Assembly (NCBI GenBank): GCA_018136815.1
Contig: CM030931.1
Coordinates: 11,769,380-11,833,379 of the forward strand
Origin: Isochrysis galbana
Lineage: Eukaryota; Haptophyta; Isochrysidales; Isochrysidaceae
Direction of reading: 5' to 3'
DNA length: 64,000 nucleotides
Part shown: one piece after another, positions 44,785 to 55,875 of the stretch
How positions within the stretch are numbered: the first letter of the stretch is position 1
Layout of the letters: each line of letters begins with the position of its first letter
Position numbers and translations under genes: made by a program
Notes under the pieces: model-generated
The model's input: only the letters and a program-made list of their open reading frames with translations
Told to the model about the DNA's origin: nothing
Databases searched by the model: none

Positions 44785-44850
44785 CCCGTAACGAAACACA
44801 CACACAAACCAAAACACACGGACATACACGCTACGAGGTATTAAGGAGTG
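44785..44850 (-). promoter_or_regulatory. Duplicated upstream segment with motif GTTTCGTTACGGG
   Basis: The motif (44785-44797, minus-strand sense) and the next 50 bp recur at 45199-45262. No start codon follows it here; it lies just beyond the RBR stop. The 10-bp core is also inverted relative to GTTTCGTCAC at about 44947, so transposon ends are an alternative reading. Confidence 0.45.
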
Positions 44851-44965
44851 GAGCGAAGGCAGAAGCATTTTTTTGGATCATTCGCGAAAACACTTCACTC
44901 AACCGAATCATTTGTAATCCACAGTATCTAGCAGAAAAAAAAAGTTTCGTCACAGGTCCCTCGTA
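44842..44965 (-). repeat. Fragment of the IS5-like transposon 5' end
   Basis: Closely matches 30650-30765, including the first codons of the transposase (ATGATTCGGTTGAGTGAAG on the minus strand). It is inserted within the viral-like block. Confidence 0.85.
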
Positions 44966-44992
44966 TTTTTTTTTAAAAATTCACTTTTTACA

Positions 44993-45183
44993 TCACACAA
45001 ACTTGACTCGGTGCACGGGGGCGAACTTCTGAGAAAAGCCTCCAAGGAACTCGAGGGCGTCCTTGCTGGCGGGGGCAGCACGATGGGATCGAGCTTGCGC
45101 GTGCGGATCTCGGACGCGAGCGCCACGCGGCGCCACGGCTGGCCCTGATTCTCGGAGTGGATCATCACGCAACCGCGCGCCAT
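44993..45183 (-). pseudogene. Small unidentified gene, viral-like block, one-base frameshift
   Basis: ATG 45183, 16 nt after the shared motif, starts MARGCVMIHSENQGQPWRRV and continues to LDPIV. At a run of five Cs the likely frame changes, giving SKDALEFLGGFSQKF and a stop at 44993. The total would be about 63 residues. No family is recognised. It is intronless, and the promoter-like motif and position suggest a small viral gene. Confidence 0.4.
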
Positions 45184-45198
45184 CACAACGCGGTAAAA

Positions 45199-45262
45199 CC
45201 CGTAACGAAACACACACAAACCAAAACACACGGACATACACGCTACGAGGTCTTAAGGATCC
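45199..45262 (-). promoter_or_regulatory. Shared motif GTTTCGTTACGGGTTTTA upstream of a small gene
   Basis: Minus-strand motif at 45194-45211, 16 nt before ATG 45183. Its upstream side (TTTTGGTTTGTGTGTG, TGTATGTCCGTGTG) duplicates 44797-44850. Confidence 0.5.
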
Positions 45263-45550
45263 TCTCACTGTCCAGTGAGAGGAATCGTTCAGAATTTGTT
45301 GGTTACTCGAGTTCGATGTTCAGGTCATGCAGTTCCTCGTCGACTCCGGGAGATGGTCCCCATCGGGGTGCCTCCCCACGAGAGAGAATGGCAGCACGAG
45401 GTCAGTCATGGCCACCGAACTGGGGTCGTGTCGGGAAGAAGCCGGGGTCGTGTCGGGGAGAAGCCGGGGTCGTCGCAAATCTGAGTATGTTGACCGCGCG
45501 CCCCTCAGCCGCGCCCATCTCAGCCGCGCCCCATCTCAACCGCGCCCATC

Positions 45551-45823
45551 TCAGCCGCTCAACCACCTCGATCGAGTGCACGAGGCGAGAACCAGGTGCC
45601 CGGGTAACATGTCGATCACCGAGCCCGCGGATGGAACACGCCGCAACCGCGAGACCATTGGTACCCCCGTGAGCGCGATCACCGTGAAGCACAGGCACGC
45701 AATGTACCACATTGCCAACAGAGCAAAGGCGAGTCCACCCATTCCGTCCCCTGGTGGCATGCGAGCTCTGCTTTCCTCCCCAGGTGGCATGCGAGCTCTG
45801 CTTTCCTCGAGTCTGATCGCCAC
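45551..45823 (-). CDS. Small single-pass membrane protein, viral-like block
   Basis: A minus-strand frame of 90 residues with one strong hydrophobic helix (GGLAFALLAMWYIACLCFTV and on). The first codon in frame is GTG at 45823; the first ATGs are at 45790 and 45760. The first 30 residues contain a short direct repeat (EESRARMPPG twice). The shared motif lies at 45872-45884, about 50 nt upstream of the GTG. The family is unknown. A start codon mutated from ATG would fit a decaying insertion. Confidence 0.35.
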   Translation of the reverse strand: MAIRLEESRARMPPGEESRARMPPGDGMGGLAFALLAMWYIACLCFTVIALTGVPMVSRLRRVPSAGSVIDMLPGHLVLASCTRSRWLSG

Positions 45824-45871
45824 GGCGCGTAATCAAAGTGCTCGAATTGGGAAGTCCAAAAAACTCTAAAA

Positions 45872-45884
45872 CCCGTAACGAAAC
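45872..45884 (-). promoter_or_regulatory. Shared motif GTTTCGTTACGGGTTTTA
   Basis: The minus-strand motif extends to about 45867. It is followed by an AT-rich stretch and then the small membrane-protein frame at 45823. Confidence 0.45.
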
Positions 45885-45885
45885 A

Positions 45886-46016
45886 CCTACCCTCTCGGAA
45901 AGTTGTCAGATTTATGCGCGGTTTGGAAGGGTGGCATGCGCGGTTTGTGATATCGCTAATCTGACAACTTTCCGCGTGAGGTTGTAGGGGGGAAAACAAA
46001 CAACTTCCTGGGGAAT
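45886..46016. mobile_element. Foldback element, copy 1
   Basis: Arms GGAAAGTTGTCAGATT and AATCTGACAACTTTCC surround an 85-bp core that nearly matches copy 2. The left outer arm is missing. Confidence 0.75.
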
Positions 46017-46056
46017 GCAGCTCGCCTGAGCAGCTCCCCTCCGCAGGCCGTGCAGT

Positions 46057-46218
46057 CTCCCCTGAAAGTTGTTTGTTTCCCCCCCTACCCCCTCGCGCGG
46101 AAAGTTGTCAGATTTACGCGCGGTTTGAAGGGGTGGCATGCGCGGTTTGTGATATCGCTAATCTGACAACTTTCCGCGTGAGGGGGTAGGGGGGGAAACA
46201 AACAACTTCCTGGGGAGA
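46057..46218. mobile_element. Foldback element, copy 2 (full)
   Basis: About 160 bp forming a near-perfect long hairpin. Outer arms carry AAGTTGTTTGTTTCCCCCCC, inner arms GGAAAGTTGTCAGATT. The loop region has GGTGGCATGCGCGG. It is inserted in the Ty3-like coding remnant. No coding capacity. Confidence 0.8.
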
Positions 46219-46900
46219 CTGCACGACCTGGGGAGGAGGGCTGCTCGGGCGAGCTGCAGGCAGCTCGACCTCCATGACGTGCGTGTGCCGAGGGTTCTTC
46301 GGGTCGAGGGCGAACGCGTCGATATGCCGTGCCAGCAGGCAGCGTACGCGCTGCTTCTGGGACGGCGACAATTGCTTGTCGGGGTCAATGGTGATAGCGT
46401 CGAGGAGCGCGCGCTGTGCCTCGGTGAGCGAGGACTCGGGGTCGTCTCCATCACCGGCGGCTGTCGACCGCGCCTCGTGCAACTTGTACTCGATGTGAGC
46501 TGACGCCACCGGCGAGTACGCAGGAAGAGTTACAGGTCGTGGCGCCAAGTTCCAAATGGTGATCAACACCTCTCCCTCCGGAGTTGGAGTTTCGACGCTA
46601 GTGGCGACCATTGGAGGAGAATCGAGGCCATCACGAGGCGGTAGACGGTCGACGAGGATGGCGGAGTCGGGGTAGTTCTCGATGACCTCTAGAGGTAGGC
46701 AAACAGAGAACGTACCCTTCGATCGCGCGGGGATGGTGATGGGCTGCCTGGTGTACAGAGCAAACTCTTTCAACGAGGCAGCCGACGACGGGCCCTTTGG
46801 ACGCCCAACGTCTCCGAGTGAGGCCCTGAGAGCCCAACTTCGAAGTGATTCCGGGCGCGCTGCGTGCCCGATTTCGACGATCCACCCAGATGGGGAGCCT
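46219..46900 (-). pseudogene. Ty3/gypsy-like pol remnant (protease-RT linker)
   Basis: On the minus strand, from about 46900: a segment with ITIPARSKGTFSVCLPLEVI, VTLPAYSPVASAHIEYKL, then LTEAQRALLDAI, LSPSQKQRVRCLLARHIDAF and THVMEVELPAA. This order (a beta-rich domain, then a helical segment, then the HxMEVxLP start of the RT region) is that of chromovirus-like Ty3 pol between protease and reverse transcriptase. The RT itself is replaced by a foldback element. 46900-47490 upstream contains more debris related to 28730-28905 and no gene I can support. Confidence 0.6.
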
Positions 46901-47491
46901 CATCAGACACCAAGTACACAGGGGCCACCCACACAGTCACGCCAATCAGGCAGGTCGCGCGCCGAATCCTCGTCGCAGTCAGTCATCTGCACATCCCTTT
47001 GAATGTTGACGTCTGACGTAGCCGAGGGAGCGCCGCCGCCGCCGCCGCCCCCACTTACTGGCCCGTCGCCGCCGCCGCTTTTGTCGATGCTTACTTAGGT
47101 CTGACTGGCGGACTGCCAGCGACTCTCTGTTTCAGCTGCCCACCGGAGGTTGACTGACGCCGCGTCGGCTCCGCGGTCTACAGCTCTACTTGACTTCTTC
47201 GTCAAGTATTGCCAAGACCTTGGTGTGCTTCTTCGCTTATCGAGCTCCGCGTGCCCGGAGTGCTTTCTTTGCGCCGTCGCGCTTCATCAACAGTATAAAT
47301 TTATTTCTAATGCCACCTGCCAAGGCCACCACCCAGCGGCAGACAATGATTTCTGCTCTGGATGGTGATTGCAGCTCATCACACCTGTCCCGCGAGAGAT
47401 CTAACGTACACTGCTTCGTTTACGTATATGTGCGACCCAATTGGCAGAGGGGAACAGCCGCTCTGCGCATTGCACGGCCATCGCGGGGGAG

Positions 47492-47714
47492 CTAGCGAGT
47501 GGGATGCCTGGGTCTTGCTATACTTGGAAAGATGAACCGGAGGATGAGAACCAAAACTACAACGACGAAGAGTGGAATCACACTCTTTGTGTACGCGATT
47601 GCGAAAACCGCAAGAAGGGCGATGCCCACTGCCATAAAAATACGCCACTTGCCGCGTCTGGTCTTCCATTCGCTTGGCAAGATGCGCCTCGTCAATGAAA
47701 ACCGGGTACGCCAT
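47492..47714 (-). pseudogene. Small membrane protein, viral-like block, one-base frameshift
   Basis: ATG 47714, 13 nt after the shared motif, starts MAYPVFIDEAHLAKRMEDQT. After QVAYF, at a run of five Ts, the hydrophobic continuation is in the next frame: MAVGIALLAVFAIAYTKSVI and a second hydrophobic stretch, stopping at 47492 after IARPRHPTR. Restoring the frame would give about 74 residues with one or two membrane helices. Family unknown. The single homopolymer shift resembles that of the 45183 gene, which suggests decay or a sequencing error. Confidence 0.4.
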
Positions 47715-47726
47715 CGATTTCTATAA

Positions 47727-47740
47727 ACGCGTAACGAAAC
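47727..47740 (-). promoter_or_regulatory. Shared motif GTTTCGTTACGCGTTTATA
   Basis: Minus-strand sense, 13 nt before ATG 47714. It differs from the other copies by one base in the core and adds TATAGAAATCG before the ATG. Confidence 0.5.
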
Positions 47741-47820
47741 TTTTTGACATGGGGCCATAGGGTGAGGGAGCGGGCGCGAGGGCGGCGAGGGCGGCGAGGG
47801 TGGCGGGAGGAACTGAACTC

Positions 47821-48198
47821 TCACATGGCAGTGCGCCGTCGACTGGAGCTTTGGGAAGAGAAGGGAGTCGTGGATGGTGCTACTAGCAGTGTAACATCCC
47901 AACCTTCATTCATCATCTGCCTCAGCACACCTTGATATTTATTTTCGAACTCCTTCTGCATTTCTGTTAGATAGAGAGGGATGAAGTCCCTCAAAACCGT
48001 GATGTCCCACTCATCAATCCTCATCTGCTTCATTATATCAATGAAGTCGTATTTGTCATTACCATCTGGTCTATACATGTAGAGATGATTCTGCACCTTT
48101 TGTACATCTTCTCGATGGGCGGCCTTCCGCCTCATGTACTCGTCAATTGTCTTCTTATCGCTGTCGCTGTATCCTCGAAAGTATATGTGCGGATACAT
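47821..48198 (-). CDS. Unidentified 125-residue protein
   Basis: Begins at ATG 48198 with MYPHIYFRGYSDSDKKTIDE and contains a charged, aromatic helical region (DKYDFIDIMKQMRIDEWDIT, MQKEFENKYQGVLRQMMNEG). Base composition is clearly lower in GC than neighbours, and AT-ending codons are common. That sets it apart from host genes and fits a transferred or viral gene, but no family is recognised. The last 25 residues are Ser-rich and may be read-through. It lies between viral-like debris and a copia remnant. Confidence 0.4.
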   Translation of the reverse strand: MYPHIYFRGYSDSDKKTIDEYMRRKAAHREDVQKVQNHLYMYRPDGNDKYDFIDIMKQMRIDEWDITVLRDFIPLYLTEMQKEFENKYQGVLRQMMNEGWDVTLLVAPSTTPFSSQSSSRRRTAM

Positions 48199-48214
48199 CG
48201 GATACTTATCCCCC

Positions 48215-48510
48215 TATAACTTATCGAGAAAAAAATCCATGGTCTGCCCACTTGACCTTTTGTACTTTGGTATCTACCCCCCTCGGTGCCATAGCACGAA
48301 GGACCATGTCACGTCGAAAACAGCTAGCGTGCAATGCAAATGCTGCTACATAACAAAAACAGCTAGCGTGTAATGCAAATGCTGCTACATAATGTGATTG
48401 AGTGCGCGTGCACGTCGATCTTGGCAAAAATAGAACACGGGGTGTATAAATAGCCATGGACATTCGACAGCTCAACTCGACTGATGTCCCACGGTTGACG
48501 GATCGACACC
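48215..48510 (-). repeat. Copia-related fragment
   Basis: 48215-48310 matches 51390-51580 (AACTTATCGAGAAAAAAATC, GGTATCTACCCCCC, GTGCCATAGCACGAAGGACC) with an internal deletion. A block GCTAGCGTGCAATGCAAATG is duplicated at 48325 and 48361 and recurs at 51630 and 56028. 48425-48510 is family L. Confidence 0.6.
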
Positions 48511-48554
48511 TTCTCGCCGCCGTCCTCGCCCTCGCCCAAGCTCGCTTGCCCGCC

Positions 48555-48700
48555 TTCCTGGGGAGCGGCGGCGCGCTCCATGGCGACCAACTATAAAGTT
48601 AGTTGTTTTCTTGGGCTTTGGAGAACGGTCAAAAAATGCAGCCCTCCCGCCCTCCCCACATGTTAGTTGTCATAAATCACAGTTTGACCGCCCGACCAGA
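48555..48700 (-). repeat. LINE-like 5' head with leader
   Basis: Minus strand: GGGCGGTCAAAC near 48695, then TTTTTTGACCGTTCTCCAAAGCC, hairpin AACTAACTTTATAGTT (48589-48604), then ATGGAGCGCGCC. It ties the GGGCGGTCAA motif, the leader and the hairpin into one 5' end. Confidence 0.55.
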
Positions 48701-48714
48701 AGGCAGTGGCTGAG

Positions 48715-48806
48715 GTTGGTTGTGCGGGCCCACATAGGAGGGTGTCCGCGATGGAGTGAGGGGGGCGTGAGGCCCCCATTGATCCCCACTTATAAAAGTA
48801 GGTTGT
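48715..48806 (-). repeat. Repeat family B, copy 3 (head)
   Basis: Hairpin CCTACTTTTATAAGTGGG (48785-48802, minus sense), followed by an ATGG and GGGTGTCCGCGATGGAG in plus sense. About 90 bp of the 5' head. Confidence 0.7.
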
Positions 48807-48839
48807 CCTCGGCGTCCCTCAGCTATAGCATGGCAAAAC

Positions 48840-50940
48840 CTGGGCCCACACCCCGCCCTCTTCACGGGACTCTCGCTTTCCCTCTATCCCCTCACTCTCC
48901 TCTCTCTCTCCTGCGCCGCGTGCGCATGACCCGCGCCCTGAGCCGCTACTGCCACTATGCGGACCGCCCGAGCCACTGTCGACATCGCCACCGTCCGAGA
49001 CGCTGCCGCTGCCGCTCGAGCTGCCTCCATCAGAAGCGCCGCCGTTGCCGTCGGTGCCGCGAAGCCCCGCTACCTGCCCTCTCCACCGCCGTCGCCCGTG
49101 AGGCCGTCGCAGACCAAGGGGCCGCCCCGCCCATCACTTCAGCCACCGCCTCGGCGCGCCCAAGGCCTCGCCGATGTCGCCTCTCGCCCAGCCGTCGCCG
49201 CGCCTCGTCCGGGGGCCGCCCTCACTGCCCAAGCCGGTCCTGCTACTCCCTACACGATTCGAGCCGCTGCCGCCGTCGCCCGGGCACTCCAAGCCACGGT
49301 TGTCACCGCCGCTTTCCATGCTGCAGCTACCATCCCCATCAATGATGCCGGGGCGCCCCTCCTCGGCCCCTAAGCCGTGTGCACCATCGCAAGCTGCGAT
49401 GCCGCCTTGACCAACACCCCGAAATACAGCCAGAGCCTCGCCGCCACCGCCGCCGTTCCGCCCCGCCGCCGCCGCTGAGGGCACCGTCATCGCCAGAGCC
49501 GGCGCGCCACGGTCCGAGCCACCGCCGTCCGGGCCGCCGCTACCGCCGACCAGGCCGCTATCGCCCGAGCCACCGCCCCCCGAGCCGCCCCGTGAGGGGC
49601 CACCATCCGAGCCGCCGGTGTACAGAGCGCTGCCGCCGCTGCCAAAGCGGCTTACGTCCGAGCTACCGCAGCCACCAACGCTGAACTCGCCAGCATCGCT
49701 GCCACCGCGTTCTGGGCCGCCATCGTCACTGCCGCCGCAGTCCCCGTCGCAACCGCCGCAGTCTGCGCGTCCGGCTGCGCTGCCCATTCCCCGCGAACAG
49801 TTGTCGCCGATGCTAACGTTTGAGCCGCCACCGCCACTCACCTCCTCCCGCTCGCCCCCAACCTCCACACGCTCTCGGCCTCCGCCGCTGTCCGATTTGT
49901 GATTGCGCCGCGGCCTCCGCCATCCTAGTCGCCGGCGCCGGCGCTGCTGCCCGTCATATCGCGGCCGTCGCTGGCCCCCGGGAAGCCATCTGAGCCGCTG
50001 ACGTCCGCCTCAACACCGCCCGAGCCGCGATCGTCCGGGGCACTACCGTCAGGGCCGACGCCGATCAAGCCGACGCTAAAGCAGCCTCCGCCATCAGCGC
50101 CGCCGCCACGATAGCCGCCGCCGCCTACTATGACGACGTCCGTCTCTTCGCTCCCCGCGCCGCCGCCGCAATCGCCGCCGGCGCCCCCTCGCGCGGTTCC
50201 TCAGACGCTCCAATCGCCACTAGCCACACCGTCGCCACCATCGTCTCTGCTCCCGCCGCTACAGCCGCAGCCTCTAGAGCCGCAGCCTCCGGCGCAGTTG
50301 CTGCCACCGCCGTCCAAGCTGCCACGCTTGCCATTCACACATCCCGATCAGCCGCTGTCCGGGCTGCCGCCACGCTCGCCGCCGCCGTGCCTGCGGCTGC
50401 CTGCGCCCGGGCTGCCGCCGCCCGCGCTGCCGGAGCCGTCCGAGTCGCCCGCGCCACTCCCACCGCCCGAGCTACCACCACACTCGCCATTCTCACGCCC
50501 TCCCTCTCCTTTTTGGCCATCCTCGAGGGCGCCGTCCGAGCAGCTGCTGCCCGCGCCGACGCTGTGCTTGCCGCCGTCGCGCCCCGCGGACTCCCCGTCC
50601 CTCCGCTGGTGCCTCCCTCCTCCGCGATCACATCGCCTCCGCCGAGGTCTGGCCCCTCTCCGGCCCACTTCGCCACATCCAACACAAGGGAGGGGGCACC
50701 CAGGGATCCAGCCGCCCTCCAGGGCCGCTCCGCTGAGGCCAGGCTCGGCGGCCGGGCGCACGCAAGGTGTTTGCGCCCCGTCTGGCCCCACCCCGACTGC
50801 AGACGACGTAGGGGGCCCTACCGACCCCCAGGGTCCTCCTTCCACCAGAGGCCCTCCGCCTCGCGCCGCCGCCCTAACGCGCGCCGCTTCTCTCTTCTCT
50901 CTTCCTTCTCTTCCCATTGCTCTCTCTACTAGATAGCGAA
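48840..50940 (+). repeat. 2-kb GCC-rich repeat family N, copy 1
   Basis: Long overlapping Pro-, Ala- and Arg-rich frames are open on both strands because the sequence is made of GCC/ACC/CCG triplets. The right 350 bp (CCTCCGCTGGTGCCTCCCTC, ACACAAGGGAGGGGGCACC, CTCGCGCCGCCGCC) matches 60410-60780 block by block, and the rest matches in composition and local order. No domain found. Whether any frame is translated is open. 50941-51160 is unique AT-richer sequence. Confidence 0.6.
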
Positions 50941-51160
50941 TGTTTGGCCCCATACCAAGGGGGCCCAGTGATAGATAGCAACGTTGTGTAGACGAGAGGT
51001 AACATCCGACATCGATCGGCTAGCGCACTCTAGCGACGGGGTAAACGACGACGTTGCCACACCGGCAGTAGAACTGACACGTCTACAATAGAACTCAACT
51101 CAGACACTCCCCCACAGCCATACACATCGCTGGACTGTGGACTGTGGAATCCGCTTAACC

Positions 51161-51576
51161 TTATTCATTGAGGAGGGAAGCGCGATGACGGAGAAAGGTA
51201 GTCTTGTCCAGGCATTTAGTAAAGATATCAGCAGTCATCGCCGATGTCGAGATCCAATGCGGCATAGAGATACGATGGAGAAATTGTTCACGAGCATAAA
51301 GTAACCAACGAGCATCCTTCGTCTTTGGCATGTACAATGTATCACTAGTGTGGCGCACGTGTAGAGTACTTTGGTGATGTGTGAACTTATCGAGAAAAAA
51401 ATCCATGGTCTGCCCACTTGCCGAATCCTCATATCTTCCAGAACTTTGGTATCTACCCCCCTGGGGGCTACTGCATGCGGTTCCAACTCATTCAGTAACT
51501 GCAGGATGCGGCGATCTTTCAGGTCGCACGTTATGATGCTCCACGTCGCCCTCAGTGCCATAGCACGAAGGACCAT
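51161..51576 (-). pseudogene. Ty1/copia RNase H C-terminal remnant
   Basis: The frame ending at 51161 has LHVRHTSDTLYMPKTKDARW, then MPHWISTSAMTADIFTKCLD and FLRHRASLLN. The TADIFTKxLD motif is the hallmark end of copia RNase H. Upstream, in a neighbouring frame, lies LQLLNELEPHAVAPRGVDTK up to 51576, so a frameshift is present near 51405. A fragment, not functional. Confidence 0.75.
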
Positions 51577-52059
51577 GTCACGTGATGTCTACTTTTCTTC
51601 AAAAACAGCTTGATACCGACCGTGATGAACTAGCGTGCAATGCAAATGCTGCTACATGGGAGATCTAACGTACACTACTTACTACTTGTTTTACGTAATT
51701 GTGCGACCGGGTACCGCAGGGGAATAGTTGCTACGCGCGCCCCCCCCCCCCCACGGGGGCGCCGATGCACGGCGTGCACATGGGTGATTGCAGTGCGCGT
51801 GCACGGCGTGCACATGGGTGATTGCAGCTCAAGCATGATATGGACAAAAATAGAACACGGGGAGTATAAATAGCCATGGACATTCGACAGCTCAACTCGA
51901 CTGATGTCCCACGGTTGACGGATCGACACCTTATATCCGGATATTTCTGCCAAGGACTACACAATATCTCTTCTAAAACTTTATTAACGCCGCACCACTC
52001 ACTTGACTTGTGCTTATGCATTGTCAACCTAAGCCTCTGTTACGCCCTAAAAAAAACAT
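51577..52059. repeat. Copia-flank debris and family L copy
   Basis: 51630-51720 matches 47385-47460 and 48325-48390. 51780-51835 is a tandem pair of GCACGGCGTGCACATGGGTG. 51845-51935 is family L with GTATAAATAGCCATGGACAT. No gene. Confidence 0.5.
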
Positions 52060-52290
52060 CTGAAGATTCTGGGCTACACACCTACTAGACTAGGGCACTT
52101 CCCTATCTCTATTGACATCGCCCTTCTCTTCCCTTTCCTCCACCCCTCCCCTTCCCCCGTCATTCCTTTGTCGTCGGAATCCGGGGTTCGGCCCAGGTGC
52201 GCTACCTTGGGCCTGGTTCAGAGTGCGGGTTCCGGGCAGGCCTGTTGTTCGATCCTGCGTGCCTCCGTTACGCCCTAAATCCGCTTGCGT
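52060..52290 (+). repeat. Repeat family K, copy 3
   Basis: CATCTGAAGATTCTGGGCTA, CACACCTACTA, a C/T-rich middle, TCATTCCTTTGTCGTCGG, then a block with GGGCAGGCCTGTTGTTCGAT shared with 31200-31230 (inverted). Confidence 0.65.
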
Positions 52291-52313
52291 CGCGACATGA
52301 TGTGTTCCCGTAC

Positions 52314-53625
52314 TCACGGGCAGCGGGTGTTGGAATTGGTACACCCCCAACGTGGTGTATCTGTTCTGTTCTGAACATCGTCGGGAACGCTGGAGCAGTC
52401 GAACAGCAGCGAATTTTCCTTGCATAAGACGTGGACACCGAAAGGTACTTTCTTAGAGAAATCGCCCGTTGTTGGTGCCATCACATTATACTTCTTGGGA
52501 TCAACGGGGAGATCCAAATGAACATTTGTGTGCTTGCGGCGACAGACATGCCCAAGCCTGCCGGCGTTGATGACAAAGGCTCGTTGTGCGATGAGCTCAC
52601 GCGTTGATCGAGGAATCGGCACACCGCGACAAGCAAGGTCGTCAGCCACCCATATGAAGCCATTATCAGACTCCACAGCTGGGTTTTTGCACCCTCGCCT
52701 CCGGTTGCCAAGCTCTCCCGACCAAGCCTGAGCATCTGGTCGATAGTAGATGTTGTCGATTGACCAGTAGTGAAGAACCGCTCTTGTGCTACCAAACATG
52801 CAGTGGTCGTCAAGATGGAAGCGGCCTGCGATGATTTGGGCAAACGGTGATTGGTCTAGCAGCGGCAAGGAGGCAAATACGCTACGAGAAAGGTGCCACA
52901 CCCACACGCCCCTAATTGTCATGGCGGGCCTTCGCACCATATGTGTCGGTGAACTGGATTTGAGTAGGGCAAATTCCTACACGCCCGCCGGGCATTGGCA
53001 CCGAGGGAGGGGGGAGAATTTTCAGCATGCGTGCAAGATCATTAAGGAAGTTTCGTGTTTGGAAAACCGAGTCAGCGCGCTGCATGAAGATGTACTGCAC
53101 ATCGAAAGCCTCGGAGGCGAAGCGTGCGCCATAGTATGTCGACTCACGCTGCACGTTACGAAACCCCTCGCCTGACTTCTCGGGTTCGTCATTTATGATC
53201 CAGGCGAAGTTTACGTGCTTCTCAGTGAGCCGGTGCAGACGTTGAAGCACTGATCGCTTGAGGCACAAGCCGTTCGTGTGGGAGAATACAATAACCACCT
53301 CCTCCTCAGGCAACGTACGGGCATAGAAGTCGATGGCATCCTCAGTGAAGTTCAGCAACGGGCCTTTGATCACGATGGCAAACGTCCGTGTCATCACTGC
53401 TAAAGGCAAGGAGAGGAGTGATCCATTGACCATGCTCAGCCAAGTTGATTTCGGTTTGACTCCCGAGGTGTGTGCGAACCGTCGCCGCTCGCTCAGCCTG
53501 TTGCCGGTTGCCACGCGCTGAGTGAGCAGCGTGCCACAGGCCGGTTGAGGAGCTGGGGGCCATTCTAGCCACTCGGTGGTGTGGGAGGCTAAGGAAGTGG
53601 AGTAGTTGGTTCGTACGTGCAACAT
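52314..53625 (-). CDS. WavE-like glycosyltransferase (2 exons)
   Basis: Exons 53625-52938 and 52825-52314, joined by a 112-nt GT-AG intron in phase 1, give about 399 residues. The order of blocks is that of WavE-type (LPS/capsule) glycosyltransferases: TFAIVIKGPLL at the start of the catalytic domain, EEEVVIVFSHTNG, a NVQRESTYYGARFA segment, YIFMQRADSVFQ, then across the intron DTYGRFHLDDHCMFGST. The join restores FHLDDHCMFG in frame, which supports the intron. Bacterial members build surface polysaccharide; related proteins are scattered in algae and giant viruses. No membrane anchor is obvious in the N-terminal 60 residues. The last 40 residues may be read-through into repeat K. Confidence 0.65.
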
Positions 53626-53854
53626 GAACGCCTCTCTGCACGTCGAGAGAGAAGGGGGCCGAGTGAAGTTCAGCGGACACTTGTGTTTTCGCTAGTGAAC
53701 GCCTGCATCGGAAGGGGGGAAGAAGGACGCTGGCGCCGGTGGCTCTTGCCGCGCGCGCCGCTCCCCCCCGCCGGCTACACATATATCCTTTCTCTCTCCC
53801 TCCGTTAGAAATGGTAGTCTTGTAAGAGATCTTGTTGGCTAGTATCACTAGCCA

Positions 53855-53995
53855 CATACACCGGACGAGCCATGCGCCAGGCTCCGTTGCCGATGAGGCA
53901 CGGTCCCTCAGCACTAGGATTAAACTAGGACAACAAGAAAACTCTGATACTCCCCCATCGCCAAAGGCGAATCCATTTCTCCCATCCGACGTCAT
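53855..53995 (-). repeat. LTR-like repeat family M, copy 2
   Basis: Inverted match to 41960-42090, including TTTGGCGATGGGGGAG and TCCTAGTGCTGAG. Confidence 0.5.
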
Positions 53996-54004
53996 TCCCA
54001 ATGA

Positions 54005-54240
54005 AAGATATGTTACCCCCCAGGAGCCAATGCCCCCCAGGAGCTATCGGGGGCCCCCGAGAGCTATCGGGGGGAAATTTTTTCCCGATCGCCAACAGCC
54101 CCACCGAGAGCTACCGGGGGACCGAGAAAATCCCCAGAGAGTTATTGGGAGATTGAGATTGCTCATGGGGGGTGCCGTAAGCGGATCCCCCAGTAGCTAT
54201 CGGGGGGAGATGAAATCCCCCGAGAGCAAACGGGGGGTTC
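54005..54240 (+). repeat. Hairpin array, family J, copy 2
   Basis: Closely follows the order of 32560-32740 (CCCCCAGGAGC, then CCCCCGAGAGCTATCGGGGG, CGATCGCCAACAGCCCCACC), with the same AGCTAT-core hairpins. Confidence 0.85.
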
Positions 54241-54241
54241 T

Positions 54242-55665
<1,424 letters not shown>

Positions 55666-55875
55666 GTTGTATTCCTGCCCATCTGAAGGCTGTAGGCATG
55701 AATATTCGTGTAAGGTACGCGCTCACAATTACAATTGAACAGTTCCCCGTGTTGCCACTGACGCACAAGACACACAGATTCGGATTCCCCATGGTCTCAA
55801 GTCCAGGTTTGCAGGTTTTGGTCTCGAAATTTGCGATTCGAATTTTGTTTTTGCTGTTACTATAATTGTTGGCTC

